This document shows positions 34,000 to 46,442 of a DNA stretch of 64,000 nucleotides, piece after piece. Positions within the stretch are counted from its first letter, which is position 1. Every line of letters starts with the position of its first letter. Source of the DNA: Daucus carota subsp. sativus (taxonomy: Eukaryota; Streptophyta; Magnoliopsida; Apiales; Apiaceae); the NCBI RefSeq assembly GCF_001625215.2, contig NC_030384.2, forward strand, positions 38,536,390 to 38,600,389, in the 5' to 3' direction. A program made the position numbers and the translations under genes. The notes under the pieces are model-generated. The model saw nothing but the letters and a program-made list of their open reading frames with translations, searched no databases and was not told the DNA's origin.

Positions 34000-35971
34000 G
34001 GCTCCTTCCAATTTCTAACCACCCACAACAGTTTCTTTACAAAACTAACCACCTTTTTTTTCGTTTTACAAATGTAACCACCCTAATTCTTTACAGCGCG
34101 GGCGAACACAAAAGAGAATGTTCGCCCTTGCCAGGGGCGAACACCATGACACTTATACGTTGTGTACGCCCTCGCCAGGGGCGAACACAATGACACTTAT
34201 TTGATGTTATGTGTTAAACTGTAGTGTAATAATACTGGCTAGTACACTTGTCTTGAGTCTTATTGTTTTTGTGTCACATTCTTTGTGGGAAGTTTTCGTG
34301 TCACTTTACTACATTAGTACCGGACTGCATTCCATCACTAAATTTTCATTATAAATATTGTGGGTGTTTGGCGGGGCTTTTAAGCCCCGTTTCTGGACTT
34401 TTAAGTTATAAGCAATTATTCGTACTGTTTGTGTAAAAAGTTGAGAAGCACTTATAAAAAGCTACGATTCCTAACTTTTGTTTCATGACTTCCGCTTTTT
34501 TCCCAAACACTTTAATCACTTATAAGTCTTAACTAACTTCTAACTTCTACTTCACTTTTTTATTTTAAGCAAGAAGCACTTATTTTAACCTCACTCAAAC
34601 GGCCCCATTGTCAAACTATTCATTTTCTTTGACTGAACTATATATGTTTGGGTTCAAATTGTTTATAAAATATATTTCTTTTATTATTTTAACATTTCAT
34701 ATGCAACATAAAAATTTTATATATAAATTTTACATTTGGAAACAAAATTTTTAAAACAAAAGTATAATATCAAATTTTATAAAAAAGTTTAAGATACGTG
34801 GGAAAAGAAAATAAAAAGTGAATGGGACAGGAAATACAACGTACGACCACAGATTTTAAAAAGAAAATAAAAAGTGAATGGGACAGGAAATATTTTTGTA
34901 ATTCTTTTTCTGAATAAAAATATAACATAAATATTTTTGTTCAGAAAAAGAAAATTTTAGAATATCAATTTTAAATATATGGTCAAACTTTCTAAAGATA
35001 CGTGTAAAAAGTCAAACGTCCTATACAATGGACCGGAGGGAGTACACGAATAAAATTCGTTAGTGTTTTAATACAAAAAAATCTTGAATTAACTAGAAAA
35101 TCTTGACTAAATATCACTAATTTTTTTGAATATTCTAAAATCACAATTAAATATCTTAATTTTTATTTTTTTAATATTTGTTTTTAGTTCTAATTAGTAA
35201 CATTTTTTAATTAAATATTGATTTTAACGATCCAAAAAATATACTTCAGAAATGTATTACACATAGTAAAGAAGTTATCACCACTTTTTAGTTTTTAGTC
35301 GATAACAAAAGAAATTAAAAATTATATGTAAAAGATATCTATCGAACCTAGTCGGCTGATCTACCGATATCGATTAATAAAAAATCAGGAATTAATCGGA
35401 AGGATTAATAAGAGTGAAAATCGTATCGTGTGTATTTTAATATTAAAATATTATTTAATATTTAGTTATTATTGTACTTGTTATTTATTAAGAAATATAT
35501 ATTTACATCATAAATTCTATAATTGTTCATATTTAAAATGATATAATATTTTAATTTTAATAAATAAAAAACTTATAAAAATTAATAGGATTACAAAAAT
35601 CAAATCAGTTAATAATATTACGGAAATTAATCAATTCGAAAAATTTTACGATAGTATGCATGAAACCTACCCATGAATTTCATTTTATAAACCGGTGTGC
35701 GCACATCATATCGATCCAGATCTTCTCTAAATTGATCCAGTCTGGCAAATATACTGACTAGCTAATATTATTACAGCACACTGTGTCCGCCCCCGGCAGG
35801 GGCGTACACAACATATAAGTGTCATGGTGTTCGCCCCTGGCAAGGGCGAACATTCTCTTTTGTGTTCGCCTGAGCTGTAAAGAATTAGGGTGGTTACATT
35901 TGTAAAACGAAAAAAAGGATGGTTAGTTTTGTAAAGAAACTGTTGTGGGTGGTTAGAAATTGGAAGGAGCC
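34000..35971. mobile_element. Non-autonomous Mutator-like element (2.0 kb) with 190-bp inverted ends
   Basis: Inverted repeats of about 190 bp (34000-34191 and 35779-35971) start GGCTCCTTCCAATTTCTAAC. The 10-bp direct repeat CACGAAGAAG flanks them (33990-33999, 35972-35981). Each end contains paired GCGAACA/TGTTCGC blocks, so the ends can also fold locally. The 1.6-kb interior is AT-rich and encodes no transposase. It includes a nested MITE (34362-34606) and a right end of a Stowaway-like sequence near 35030. Confidence 0.85.
34362..34606. repeat. Nested MITE of the GGGGTGTTTGG...CAAACGGCCCC type
   Basis: It starts GGGTGTTTGGCGGGGC and ends CACTCAAACGGCCCC, flanked by ATTGT on both sides. 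A relative is at 40791-41026. Confidence 0.65.
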
Positions 35972-35981
35972 CACGAAGAAG

Positions 35982-37482
35982 TGTGATTATGCCAACAGAA
36001 AAAAAAACTCTTTACTCTTCCATATACGTTCTTTCTAACTCTGTATACGAGAGGATTCAAAAAGAGAAGCTCCTTTTCCCAGAGGTCTATGTTTAATCTA
36101 TCACTAAAGAATTTGAGATAATTTAAACAATAAAATGTGAATGTTGTTTACAGTTTGATTAATTTATGAGACAATTCCAAATAATTGATTAAAAATTAAA
36201 AAAGAATGATATGTGCAAATATAAATATAAATATCAATTCCAAATAATTGATTAAAAATTAAAAATGTTGTTACCTTTTTTTTTTGAATAATAATGTAAA
36301 TATTACCCTGCGCTATATAATTTTTCTATGGCATGGATGATATGATTCATGTATCGTTTTGGTGTCTCCCGGGCCGAATGCTTTGTAAACTTCAATGGGC
36401 CTAATAGAAACAATTTTAAATGGATTTGATCGTAAAGCGTCCTCTTTCCAAGTCTAGTAAACAATGAAACTACTCCTATAAGTTTGGGCCACATACCCGT
36501 ATAACCATTTTAATATTTTAAATTTCTCTTAAGAAATAAATTTAATAAATTAGCATTCCATGATCCTATATTCCTTGATTCAACTGACTAATCATCCTGT
36601 TAATTATTATTATGTATTTTGACTATTTGATTTTTAAAATTCGATTGATATTTATTTTTCAAAACGAAAATAACAGATTTTTAACTTATTAGTATTATAT
36701 TATATTAATATATTCAACAAATGACTAATTTCCGATTATCGAATGAATCTCAGAAAATGAATAATTATAAATACCAATAGAGTGTATTTATAAGAAAAAC
36801 CTATATCAATATATATTTTATTTTAGAATATAGAAATTAACTAGAAGTCACCTTAAATAGTGCAGCGAAGTTAGGGCAATACTAAGAGAGACAAAATGAT
36901 ATAGAAATATAAAATAGCGAAAACAATAGTGTTGAAAGGGTGAGAAATGAATTTTTATGTCAAGATAAGAATCGGATCAATATTATCAAAATATAAACAA
37001 TATTAGGAGATTGATTAAAATTATAAATAACGGTAATGTTTCTTCGAGTTGAACTTTTTTATATAATCTTTATTTATAATATATATTAATTATTTTTAAC
37101 TAAAGCTTATGCAAGGTCTAGGAATACTATAAGTAATTGCTACTGTATTCTTAATCATATCTAATATCAGTCGAATAGTTCTGCAAATACTCTGAGCTAT
37201 CCTTTTTTTAAATCATATAAATTTTAAAACGATTAAATATTTTCAATTAAGAAATAAACAGTACTATATGGAACAGACTATTTTTTCAAAATAATTTACC
37301 AATCATATAAGCTGAAAGAAATAGCGTAAAGAATGTTTAGTAACAAACAAGCAAGCTAGTGGCCACAATAATCTAAATTCGCTGGGGACAACTCACAAAT
37401 ATTAGATGGTATTATAAATAATAAAATAAGTCGTAGAACGATTTATTAAATTATATAATAGTGTAGTATATACTCCCTCCGT
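35982..37482. other. Gene-free AT-rich region
   Basis: No gene recognised. A 60-bp direct duplication around CAATTCCAAATAATTGATTA occurs near 36170 and 36233. A short open frame at 36303-36494 (-) resembles nothing I know. Confidence 0.4.
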
Positions 37483-37735
37483 CCCACAATACATGTCTCT
37501 TTTGAAAAAATTACGCATATTAAGAAAGCATTGATTAGATAAAATTTTCTCACCTCTACCCCTAATAAATGCATGAATGTAGACTCTTATTCAACCTCCA
37601 TTAATTGTTATACAACTTTCAAGAAGGGTAATTTTGAAATATTTGCAATATATTTGCATTGGAAACTAAAAGTAGACATGTATTGTGGGACAAAAAAATT
37701 TTCCAAAAGAGACATGTATTGTGGGACGGAGGGAG
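37483..37735. repeat. Stowaway-like MITE
   Basis: The ends CTCCCTCCGTCCCACAATAC and GTATTGTGGGACGGAGGGAG are perfect inverted repeats extending through ACATGTCTCTTTT, flanked by TA. One of the best preserved in the window. Confidence 0.9.
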
Positions 37736-38481
37736 TATTACTTTATTGTCGTGGGAAGCTTGCAAGGGGACATGCTAGACAACTTGATTATATATTATTA
37801 ACAACCGAAGCGGGTCACCATGAGCTGGGTCCGACCCTACTGCTTGTTGTATATGTCCATTAGATTCTATCCACTCCTCGCAGATCTTGAATTTACGATC
37901 TCTAAGTGTACGTCTAATTTAGTTGTGCGAAGACTACAACAATTTTATTAATATAATTCACCATCACGTAATTTAAAATGATAATCGTATGATTACTATC
38001 ATATTATATGAAAATGTTTGTAATTCCGAAAAATGTTTCCATACTTTTTTTCAATTTACCATACTTTTTTTCAATTTAGATAACAATGTAAGAAGACATT
38101 AATAATGAGTTCCATGCATGCACATTAATCATCCAATTAAAATTAATCATATATCTATCACGTTATTTGAGAAAAAGATTGGAGACACAATTTGAGGTAC
38201 GTAAGAGTGCTCTATATTATAATCATGTTAAAGTAAAACCAAAGGGGTGTAAGTATTTAGGAATTTATAAATATCAAAGGGTAAAAAAAGTAAGAACAAG
38301 ACACTTGTTAAATATATAATATTAAAAAATATTATATAAATATAAAAATAATTCCTAAACAAATCTTTATTTTCGTCGAAAAATGCCTGTCAAACATGAC
38401 CAATGGTGCAAGTTAAGTGCAGGCCTGGATGATAAAAGACAAATGTATAGTTAGTGTGTGTGGTTTGATAGCAGTGGACAG

Positions 38482-39318
38482 TAGGGGTGTGCACGGGTCG
38501 GTTCGGCTCGGTTTTTAGCTAAAATCGTTACCGAACCGTACATGTCGGTTCGGTTCGGTTTCTACCTTAAAACCGTTACCGAACCGTTTCAAACGGTTTT
38601 TTTCGGTTCGGTTAACCGTCGGTTTGGTTACGGTTTTTTTCGGTTTCTTATAATAAAAATATTATACAAATTTAATAATCAACTCAAAATTTTTTTAATA
38701 AAAAATAAGGTATAATCACTAATTAAATATTATTCATTAGTACGTATTTTACCAAAATAAATAAGAAAGAAAATATTTAAAATATAAATACTTATTAATA
38801 TAATCGAAATGAAGTAGATGAGCACTATTACGGTATGTAAAGATGATCCAGAAATGTAAAATATGAATCAGCCAAGTGTTTTTTTTTTAAGAAAACGAAC
38901 TTGCATTACTTAGAAATTATCAGAATTCAATACAAGGCTTAGTTACACAGTATCTCTTTATGGAAATGATGTTAATTACTAACTACTCTACTACTCTCTC
39001 TCTACTTAAATATAACAAACTACTGTAACTTGCTGACTTGTAACTATAGTTGAGGTGGATAGTTCCTTACTTAGCAGATAATATACCAATAATACCAATG
39101 TAATAATTTATTTTATATAAAATATATAATATATAATAAATTATATAATATTATATAAGCGGTTCGGTTTTTCGGTTCGGTTTTAGGTGTAAAACCGTAA
39201 CCGTCGGTTCGGTTGAGCTACGGTTTTTTTCGGTTTTTGTCGGTTTCGGTTTTTTTCGGTGTGGTTTTTCGGTTTTTCGGCTCGGTTTCGGTTTTTCGGT
39301 TTTTTTTGCTCAACCCTA
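38482..39318. mobile_element. Non-autonomous hAT element
   Basis: Termini TAGGGGTGTGCA and TGCTCAACCCTA are inverted repeats. The 8-bp direct repeat GTGGACAG flanks them (38474-38481, 39319-39326), as expected for hAT. Subterminal regions are dense arrays of TCGGTT/AACCG motifs in both orientations. The interior is non-coding, and a segment near 38880-39090 looks foreign (possibly an LTR fragment). Confidence 0.85.
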
Positions 39319-39600
39319 GTGGACAGATGTTTTGTTAGCAGCCGTGTTAGTGTAATGCAGAGCAATAGTACATTTTTGTAAAGGTGAGATGAGAAACAGA
39401 TAAAGATGAGATTCCGTTGTAGCTAGAAACAAAAGAAAAACCCTTCTTTTAGACATTTCCTGGGAAGGTAGGTCTGGTGGAAACCATTACTTTTCAATTA
39501 GGTGTGAGGCCACTACATCCCTTTTTTGTTATCTTTGCCAATTATTAAAATGTAATGTGGGATTTGAATCAAATTTTTATTCCGAGTACTGAAAATGATA

Positions 39601-39904
39601 CTCCCTCCGTCCCTTTTTATCTGTCCATTTTGGAAAAAAAAACACATACCAAGGAATAATTGATTGTATGAACTTTTTCATTAAATACCTCTAATTAATA
39701 TCTTGAAAATGGTGGAATACCCCTACTTTATGTCTTGAAAACATGAATTCAACCAAGTTTTAAATAAGTCAAGCTTTGAAAATTGAAATTATGGAGATAT
39801 ATTTGAAAAACTATCATTAAATTAGTTTTGAAAGTATAAATGGACAGATAAATAGGGACAAATTCTTACTTCCAAAGTGGACAGATAAATAGGGACGGAG
39901 GGAG
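39601..39904. repeat. Stowaway-like MITE
   Basis: CTCCCTCCGTCCC at the left and GGGACGGAGGGAG at the right, with longer matching arms (TTTTTATCTGTCCA / TGGACAGATAAATA), flanked by TA. Confidence 0.85.
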
Positions 39905-40471
39905 TATTCGATAGTAACAAGGTCCGACACCCCGGACATTGTTATAATCGAGTTAGACGAACCGTCTTATTTGATTTACGGTTTTTTATTTAGGACTCGT
40001 AACCTCGGAAATGGCAGTAAGCAGGCGGTATTGTTGTCAGAGATCTTGCAGTTAGCATAAGAATGTGAAGAACAATTTGGCAAATAAGTTATTGAGGAAA
40101 CATGCAGAGTTTTATTCTGTTCCCTTGAAAACTTGAAATCTGAGTGATAAGGTTATGCACTGGAGGGTGGAGCAGTAGAGCTGGCACCAGAACTTGCCAG
40201 ATCAACAAACTGTGTCATTGTCACAACTTAGGAAAACATAACAGATTCCATCATATAAATATATGGAAAAATCTTAAATCTATATTGGAAGTAGTTACTC
40301 TAACATTAATGATAACATGGACTTCATGTGACTTTGTCAAGCTTGTGAAAGGAACTTCACTTGCCTACCAGTAATTCAGAACACCTTGTTGAGACCTATA
40401 TGTGATTTTGCAATTTTGCATATAATTTTGTACTTGCCCTTTTAACAAAAATTTATTTGCTAACACTTATA

Positions 40472-40729
40472 CTCCCTCCATCTCATATTATGTGTCTTGT
40501 TTGACTATTGAAGAGTCAAATTGACTAGATTTTGACCGCAAATTGCACATATTATTCAACTTAAAAAATTTTAAAAACTTACTTCATTAGAAAATATATC
40601 TAATCCCCTTCAAAATCAATTTTTCAGATTTTTAAAATAATTAATAATATTTTTTTAATTAATGATCAAAGTTGGGTCAAATTGACCATCTAATAGTCAA
40701 ACAGGACACCTAATATGAGATGGAGGGAG
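40472..40729. repeat. Stowaway-like MITE
   Basis: CTCCCTCCATCTCATATTA and TAATATGAGATGGAGGGAG are inverted ends, TA on both flanks. Confidence 0.85.
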
Positions 40730-40790
40730 TATTCTGTTTTCCGAGTGAAGAGGGGTATCTGCCAGCTTAGGAGACTCAGATTCGTCTTAA

Positions 40791-41026
40791 GGGGTGTTTG
40801 GCCGGACTTAAAAACCTGACTTCTAGATTTATAAGTTGAAAACATTTATCCGTACCGTTTGTATAAAAAGTCAAGAAGTATTTATAAAAATTTGAGAATG
40901 CTAACTTTTGTTTCATAACTTCTACTTCTTTTCTAAACTCTTTAATCATTCATATGTCTTAACTTGCTTCTAACTTTTCCTTAACTTCTTTATTTTAAAT
41001 AATAAAAACTTATTTTAAACGGCCCC
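40791..41026. repeat. MITE of the GGGGTGTTTGG...AAACGGCCCC type
   Basis: Same family as 34362-34606. Inner motifs match (AACTTTTGTTTCATAACTTC here, AACTTTTGTTTCATGACTTC there). TTAA flanks both ends. Confidence 0.6.
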
Positions 41027-43062
41027 TTAATCTCCGTCCAACCCTGCGGGGAAATTTTTTTTGTCAGCAGTTCAACAGCTGAGAAAGCGAAGGATCTTGA
41101 TAGAAATGCATCAACCACCCGAATCTGTTTATGGGCCACAACCATCTTTATCTTGTCAACAGAAACTGGTTGAATTGAACTCTGAAGAAGAACTTAACTT
41201 TAGAGCCCGATCTACGGCTGTAACTGTGAAGAAGACAATGACGGTTACAGTTGAAATGGATTATCAAACCACATGAAGTGTCCTGGTTACACTGCTGAAT
41301 TAATGCACAGTACAGCTAAACACGTAGATAGATAAGTAATGTGATCATGTCTACTAGCATTTACGCATGGAAAAGAGGTGCAAGATCAACACGTGAGCTT
41401 CGAACCAAACATTTTATCATTAGACTTCGTGTCATCTTTGTAAGATTTTATATTTCAGTACAATTTTTGAAACTTTAAGTAACTAGTCAGAAATTTAGTT
41501 TTCTGCTGCGACTAATTCTCTAATTATATTAGTTATGTTAGCTTACAAGCTAAGCGAATAGTAATTATTTTCTGCGGTAAATATTGTTTGTGCGGTATTG
41601 TAATATATAACGTCCGAGTATATTTAGGATGATAGAGATAGGAAGATAACGGCGGCAAATTTTACGGTGGAAAGAATTGAGGAAAAAAACGACATCAAAT
41701 ACATCATAGAGTCCGCGGTATTGATGAAAGTATTCGGATAAGATTAAGAAAAAGATAAGAACAAATGCGTCACAAAATTTTACGGTGGAAGAGGCCGTAA
41801 CACGTAACATCTCAAATATTTTTTAGATGTGATAAAATAAAAAGAGAGTTCACGATAAAAGCGTCCACAATATTTACGGTAAAAAAGAAAAGACGACATG
41901 TGTAAAATTTACAATGAGAATAAAAAGACGACATCTAACACGTCAGTAATAAAAATAATATGCAATGTTTACTACTTTAAGGCGAGAGAGATTGAGAAAA
42001 GAAAAAAACGGTATCAAACAGGCTTGCATTTGTGTGTTTGGGGAAATCTCTGTAAAGTAATTTATGAAAAACAGCTGGCGGCCTTGCGCCCACAGAAAGC
42101 CATTTTGCTCTCGCTCTGAGACCGGGTCCGGGTGGCATCTGCGGATAATTAATCTACTTTCTTGAATAAAACAATAATAAGTGCTTTTCCATTTGACTTC
42201 ACATCTCGAACTTAGTTTCTTTTTCAGGCATTACAAGTCTTCTGTTGGTTGAAGTGGCCATATTGTTTAAGGAATATGTAAAATGCTTGACAGGCAATCA
42301 GAAATTCCCTGGATTAAACCTGACTAAAACAGACTTCTCACCTCAGAAGCCCATCACTTTGTATGAATCTAAAGATTAAGCAACAGTCTATATTTGAATT
42401 AGTGCTTAACGAAAAATCCAACTAAACATAAACTCAAGATTATTAGATTATGATGGTGCTGAGATGCAGCAAACATTGCCCTCTGTAACTTTGCCGGTTT
42501 GTGACAATTTACATCTCATTTGTTCTGAAAACTTAAATACATGAAAGCAATAGGGAAATTGCCCTGGGAAAAAAAGAGAAGAAAAATCTACGATCCTGCA
42601 AGCGCAGAATAAGAACCATATCTGACTCAGACCGACATCTTAGGCAAGCACCAGCTCCGCAAGATCTACATTTTCTTCCACGTAAGTGCCACCCAAGTTC
42701 CTGTATCATAAAAAGAACTAGAACATGTGAGGCCTCTCTCCAGGCATTTGTTTATTGACATTTGCATATAACTACTAGTACAACTCATTATGTTTTCTGA
42801 TGGCTGTTGATAAGATTGCCCTGCTGTACTTCTCTTAAATACCAAATTTAATTAACTATAACGTAAAGAATTGAAAATTATTCCATCTCTTGATTGAAAC
42901 AATGGAGAACCTATCTAGATCTTAGAAGTTGAAGCTACTGCAATACAACATTTTAGCTACTGCTACCATACACGTGCAGTAAAAGATGGATAAATAAATA
43001 ATTATAATTAGATAATTTACCTAGGAGCATTGTATCGTCTGTTTCGTCTGCTTAGCTGAAAC
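41027..43062. other. Intergenic region with one exon-like frame
   Basis: From 41068, after an acceptor-like TTTTTTTTGTCAG, a frame reads AVQQLRKRRILIEMHQPPES and continues to a stop at 41276. It could be the last exon of a lost or unrecognised gene. The rest is non-coding; the right end should include the 3' untranslated region of the PIRL gene. Confidence 0.3.
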
Positions 43063-44985
43063 TCAGGTTTTAACATACTCCATGCCATTGCGCTTCCTTT
43101 TGTTAGACTTTGAAAAGAAGCATATCGAAGCCCAGGACTTTTTCTCCTTGACGGGTGGTGCCTTGACATCTCTCTTCGCGGCAAGTTCAGCCATGTACTG
43201 AACAACAGCCTGATAAACAGAAAAAAAATATTAGCATTTTATCAATAATTAACGATTTGGAAAAAGACCATAATAAACATATACCTGAGCCCCCATGTCA
43301 GTAACACTTCTTGGTGGCTCTTCCAGAGGGTTCCCTTCCACATTTAGGACACGTAATTTTGACAGCAGCTTAAAGGAATCTGGAAGGATTCTTATCTGGT
43401 TATTGCTCATATTCAACTCTTCCAGCATCTCAAGATTTCCTATGGACCTTGGCAAGTACTGTAGATCTGCAAAATTGTTGCTTATGTCCATCTTTACTAA
43501 AGTGGTCGCAAAACATAAGCTCTCCGGTACTGAGCCTACCTCATTGAAACTTATATCAAGCTCCTTCAAGTTGGACAAAGATGCCATCGTAGTAGGCAAT
43601 TTGCTAATATTATTATAGCGCACAGATAATACTTCAAGAGATTCAATGCGTCCGACAGCTTCAGGAAGGGCTTTAAGCCGATTATAATCTGCACGGAGCT
43701 CCTTAAGAGAGGAACACTGAGCAATAGTATGGGGAAGTTCTTCAATATTGTTTGTCTCAATATTCAATGTCTTGAGACTAACAAGTGACCCAATTGACTC
43801 AGGAAGCAAAGGAAGAAGGTTTGAACTTAAATCAAGATCCTGAAGTCTCACCAATTTACCAATTGTAGCAGGCAATGATGCCAACTGATTCCCCCTCAAA
43901 TCAAGAAAAACCAAACTATGAATATCTCCAAGAGTCTCCGGGATTTCAACAAGCTTGTTTGAGTGCAAATCCAACTTTGTCAAAGAAGAGAGCCCTCCTA
44001 TCGTGGATGGTAAAGCCCCAATCCTGTTTTCCGACAAATCCAATGTGATCAAACCAGAGAGCTTCCCAATTGAATCCGGAAGCCACTCAATTTGTTCCAT
44101 CAATTTACCCTGAAGATTAAGCTCCTTTGTCCCCTTCTTGGCAGATACTTCAATTAAACTGGCAAGCTTTATAAGACTCAATTTTTCCCCATCTTGACCT
44201 ATCCAAAACCGAAACAGGAAACATCATTAAGGCCTGAAATCCCAATCTACACTTACTAATGCTAATAGATTAACACTACTATTCATCTCATTAACACATA
44301 TTAAACACAACAAATCTACAAACAAAACAAAATTTGAATACAAGGACTTCATCAATGTACCTGAGATCTTTACTGATCTTAAAGTAGAATCCACAATCTG
44401 AGGACCTAAAACATCCCCAGATCGCCTTGCACCGACAATTCCCTCACTCGAAAATGTGGGCTTAGCCTTCTTCACATAACTATCATCCCTAGTAAACAAC
44501 TCCGCAGAAGCTTTCACAGCATCCTTCTCATAAACCAAACCAGAAGACACCTTCTTCGTCGTATTCGCCCCATTCACCGGAGAATCATACGAATTATTAG
44601 ACAAATTCGAAGCAGTAGCCTGCGAATTCGACCCCATTGGTGAAGCAACACACCTCGAAGCTCTCTGAATCATCTCATCAAATTCCTGGTACAAATTCTC
44701 AAGATCTAAAAGCCTAACAGCTTCTCTCCTCTGTTCTTTGCTCCGAAAAATGACTAAATTCTTCCGCATCTCCTGCAAAATCGAGAAAAGCTCATCCGGG
44801 ACTTCATGATTCTTGGTTTGTTTCGCAATGGCATCAAATCTCGCCTGATCATCAGCTTCAACGTTTCGAATCAATGCCGTGGCGGCTTCAACTTCTTCAA
44901 TTCCAGGTCTCTCAGGCAACGATTTGTGAATTCTTGTAATTTCAGCCACCACTTCATCTACTGATTTTGGAGAGAGTAAATCCAT
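43063..44985 (-). CDS. PIRL: Plant intracellular Ras-group-related LRR protein (PIRL4/5-like)
   Basis: Three exons on the - strand: 44985-44361, 44198-43285, 43209-43063. They join in phase to 562 codons (561 aa). PIRLs are cytosolic LRR proteins related to animal Ras-group LRR scaffolds such as SHOC2. There is no signal peptide or membrane helix. The first 210 residues are predicted helical, with KSVDEVVAEITRIHKSLPER and a Ser/Asn-rich linker. GQDGEKLSLIKLASLIEVSA precedes eleven LRRs of the LxLSxNxIxxLPxxIGxL type (about residues 235-500). The C-terminal tail is basic (KEKKSWASICFFSKSNKRKR) and could contact membranes or partners. The start is the first ATG followed by MDLLSPKS; upstream codons lack an ATG. 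PIRL4 versus PIRL5 is not resolved. Confidence 0.93.
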
Positions 44986-45127
44986 TTTCAACAAATAAGT
45001 TGAAAAATCAGAACTTATATGTGTGAAGCTGTAAGGATTTTTTTATGTGTCAATGCATGAACTGAACACAGCTGCTTTTATTTATGTGCAGATTGATTTT
45101 GTACATATCTACTCCGATAACTACATG

Positions 45128-45137
45128 TATATATAAA
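45128..45137 (-). promoter_or_regulatory. Candidate TATA box of the PIRL gene
   Basis: The - strand reads TTTATATATA about 143 bp upstream of the PIRL start codon. The motif is also TATA-like on the + strand, so direction rests on gene position. Confidence 0.3.
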
Positions 45138-46390
45138 CAACTGTAAAAGTTATTGTCTGAATCACATGCAAAATTATTAACTGCTTTATTACTGATCGGT
45201 TATCAGAGGAAGATAAGATTGTGCTGATTATATTTCCCAGAATACCCTTGCTTTGCTTATGTAATTACAGGATAACCACTCCGCCGTTTCTTTGGTCCAT
45301 GAAGACTTGTCGACTTTCGGCTTCATTCATAGTTCTAGAAATCCTGGACCCTTAAATTGTTGGAGGTATTCGTTCATTAGATTTTTCAAATCTATAGTTT
45401 CAAATTTTTTTCATGAATTCATATAATAAACTTAAGATATAAAATACTTTTGTATTATTATAATATTTCTGATTAGGGTTCATATCCGTTACTCCAATTA
45501 TATTAGTCATTAAGCGTGTGAGATTAGTTTTGATTGATTGTTACGACACTCGTGTTTGCTAAAGTAATTTTTTAGTTGATATTGTTTTTACAAATAACAA
45601 TATGAATTTTTTACTCAAAAACAGGTGAAAAGTTGTTTTGTAATTTGAAAAAAAAAAATAAAATCTAGAACACTAACTTTTAGTTTGAAATTTACTTTTA
45701 GAAAAAAAACATGTCGAAACTTTTGCGGAAAGCAACTTTCATATATTTAATCGTCAAAACTCACCAAAAATACTTTTTTTATATTATAATTTAAAATATA
45801 CAAATATCAAAAATGACCCAATAATTATTTTATAGTAGTGTAGAACAGTATCCTCAAACAAAACCTAACTTATATGTTTCTTATTTAAAAATTATTGTTC
45901 TATAAAATATGTACCATCAAACAAAACCTAACCTATAATATGTGAAAATTTTGAAGTGATTTTAAAAAGTCAATAATTGAGGTAAAGAAGAATCATTATT
46001 TTTTGTATTTGATATCTCTCTTGGATTATATATTGATTCATTTTATGAAATTTCTAAAATTGTTTTATCCTGATTATGGTTGGTTTGCCTTACGGAAACT
46101 AAAGTATTTATTTATCAAAGAAGAAGCGTTAGTAACATCTTGTTGAGCCGGCTGATAAAATAGAGCCCATGTAAATTTGCCAAGGATGTTTAGAATGAAC
46201 AAGTGTCTTCTGTATTTCTGATTTCTGATACGAAAGAACTATCTGCAAATCCTCTTCGACTATTTTCTGGTAGATTTAAATTCGAGGTCTTTGAAATGTG
46301 CTACTGATGATAATGCAAGTCCATTGCAATTGCACCCTACAGGACTGCTTGTCCTGACTAATTAAGCCGGGCTAAGTTTAGTATTTTGAA

Positions 46391-46442
46391 AATTACTGAT
46401 TAGAATGCAATTGTCATTGCAATTGCATTCTAATTAGTAATT
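46391..46442. repeat. Short foldback with 23-bp arms
   Basis: Arms 46391-46413 and 46420-46442 are inverted copies with one mismatch (G-U in RNA), separated by the 6-nt loop TCATTG. It may be a remnant of a tiny MITE or a stable transcript hairpin. Confidence 0.6.

Noticed and set aside
39183-39365. Lys/Pro-rich 60-codon frame
   Set aside because: It lies across the CGGTT array at the end of the hAT element; low complexity explains it.
43295-43618. + strand open frame over the PIRL gene
   Set aside because: It is the reverse of LRR codons, with no start context and no homology that I recognise.
786-45000. Functional cluster linking MLO, sugar transporter, MYB and PIRL
   Set aside because: The genes lie on mixed strands with large transposon-filled gaps and belong to unrelated families. 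No sequence evidence ties them together beyond chance linkage.
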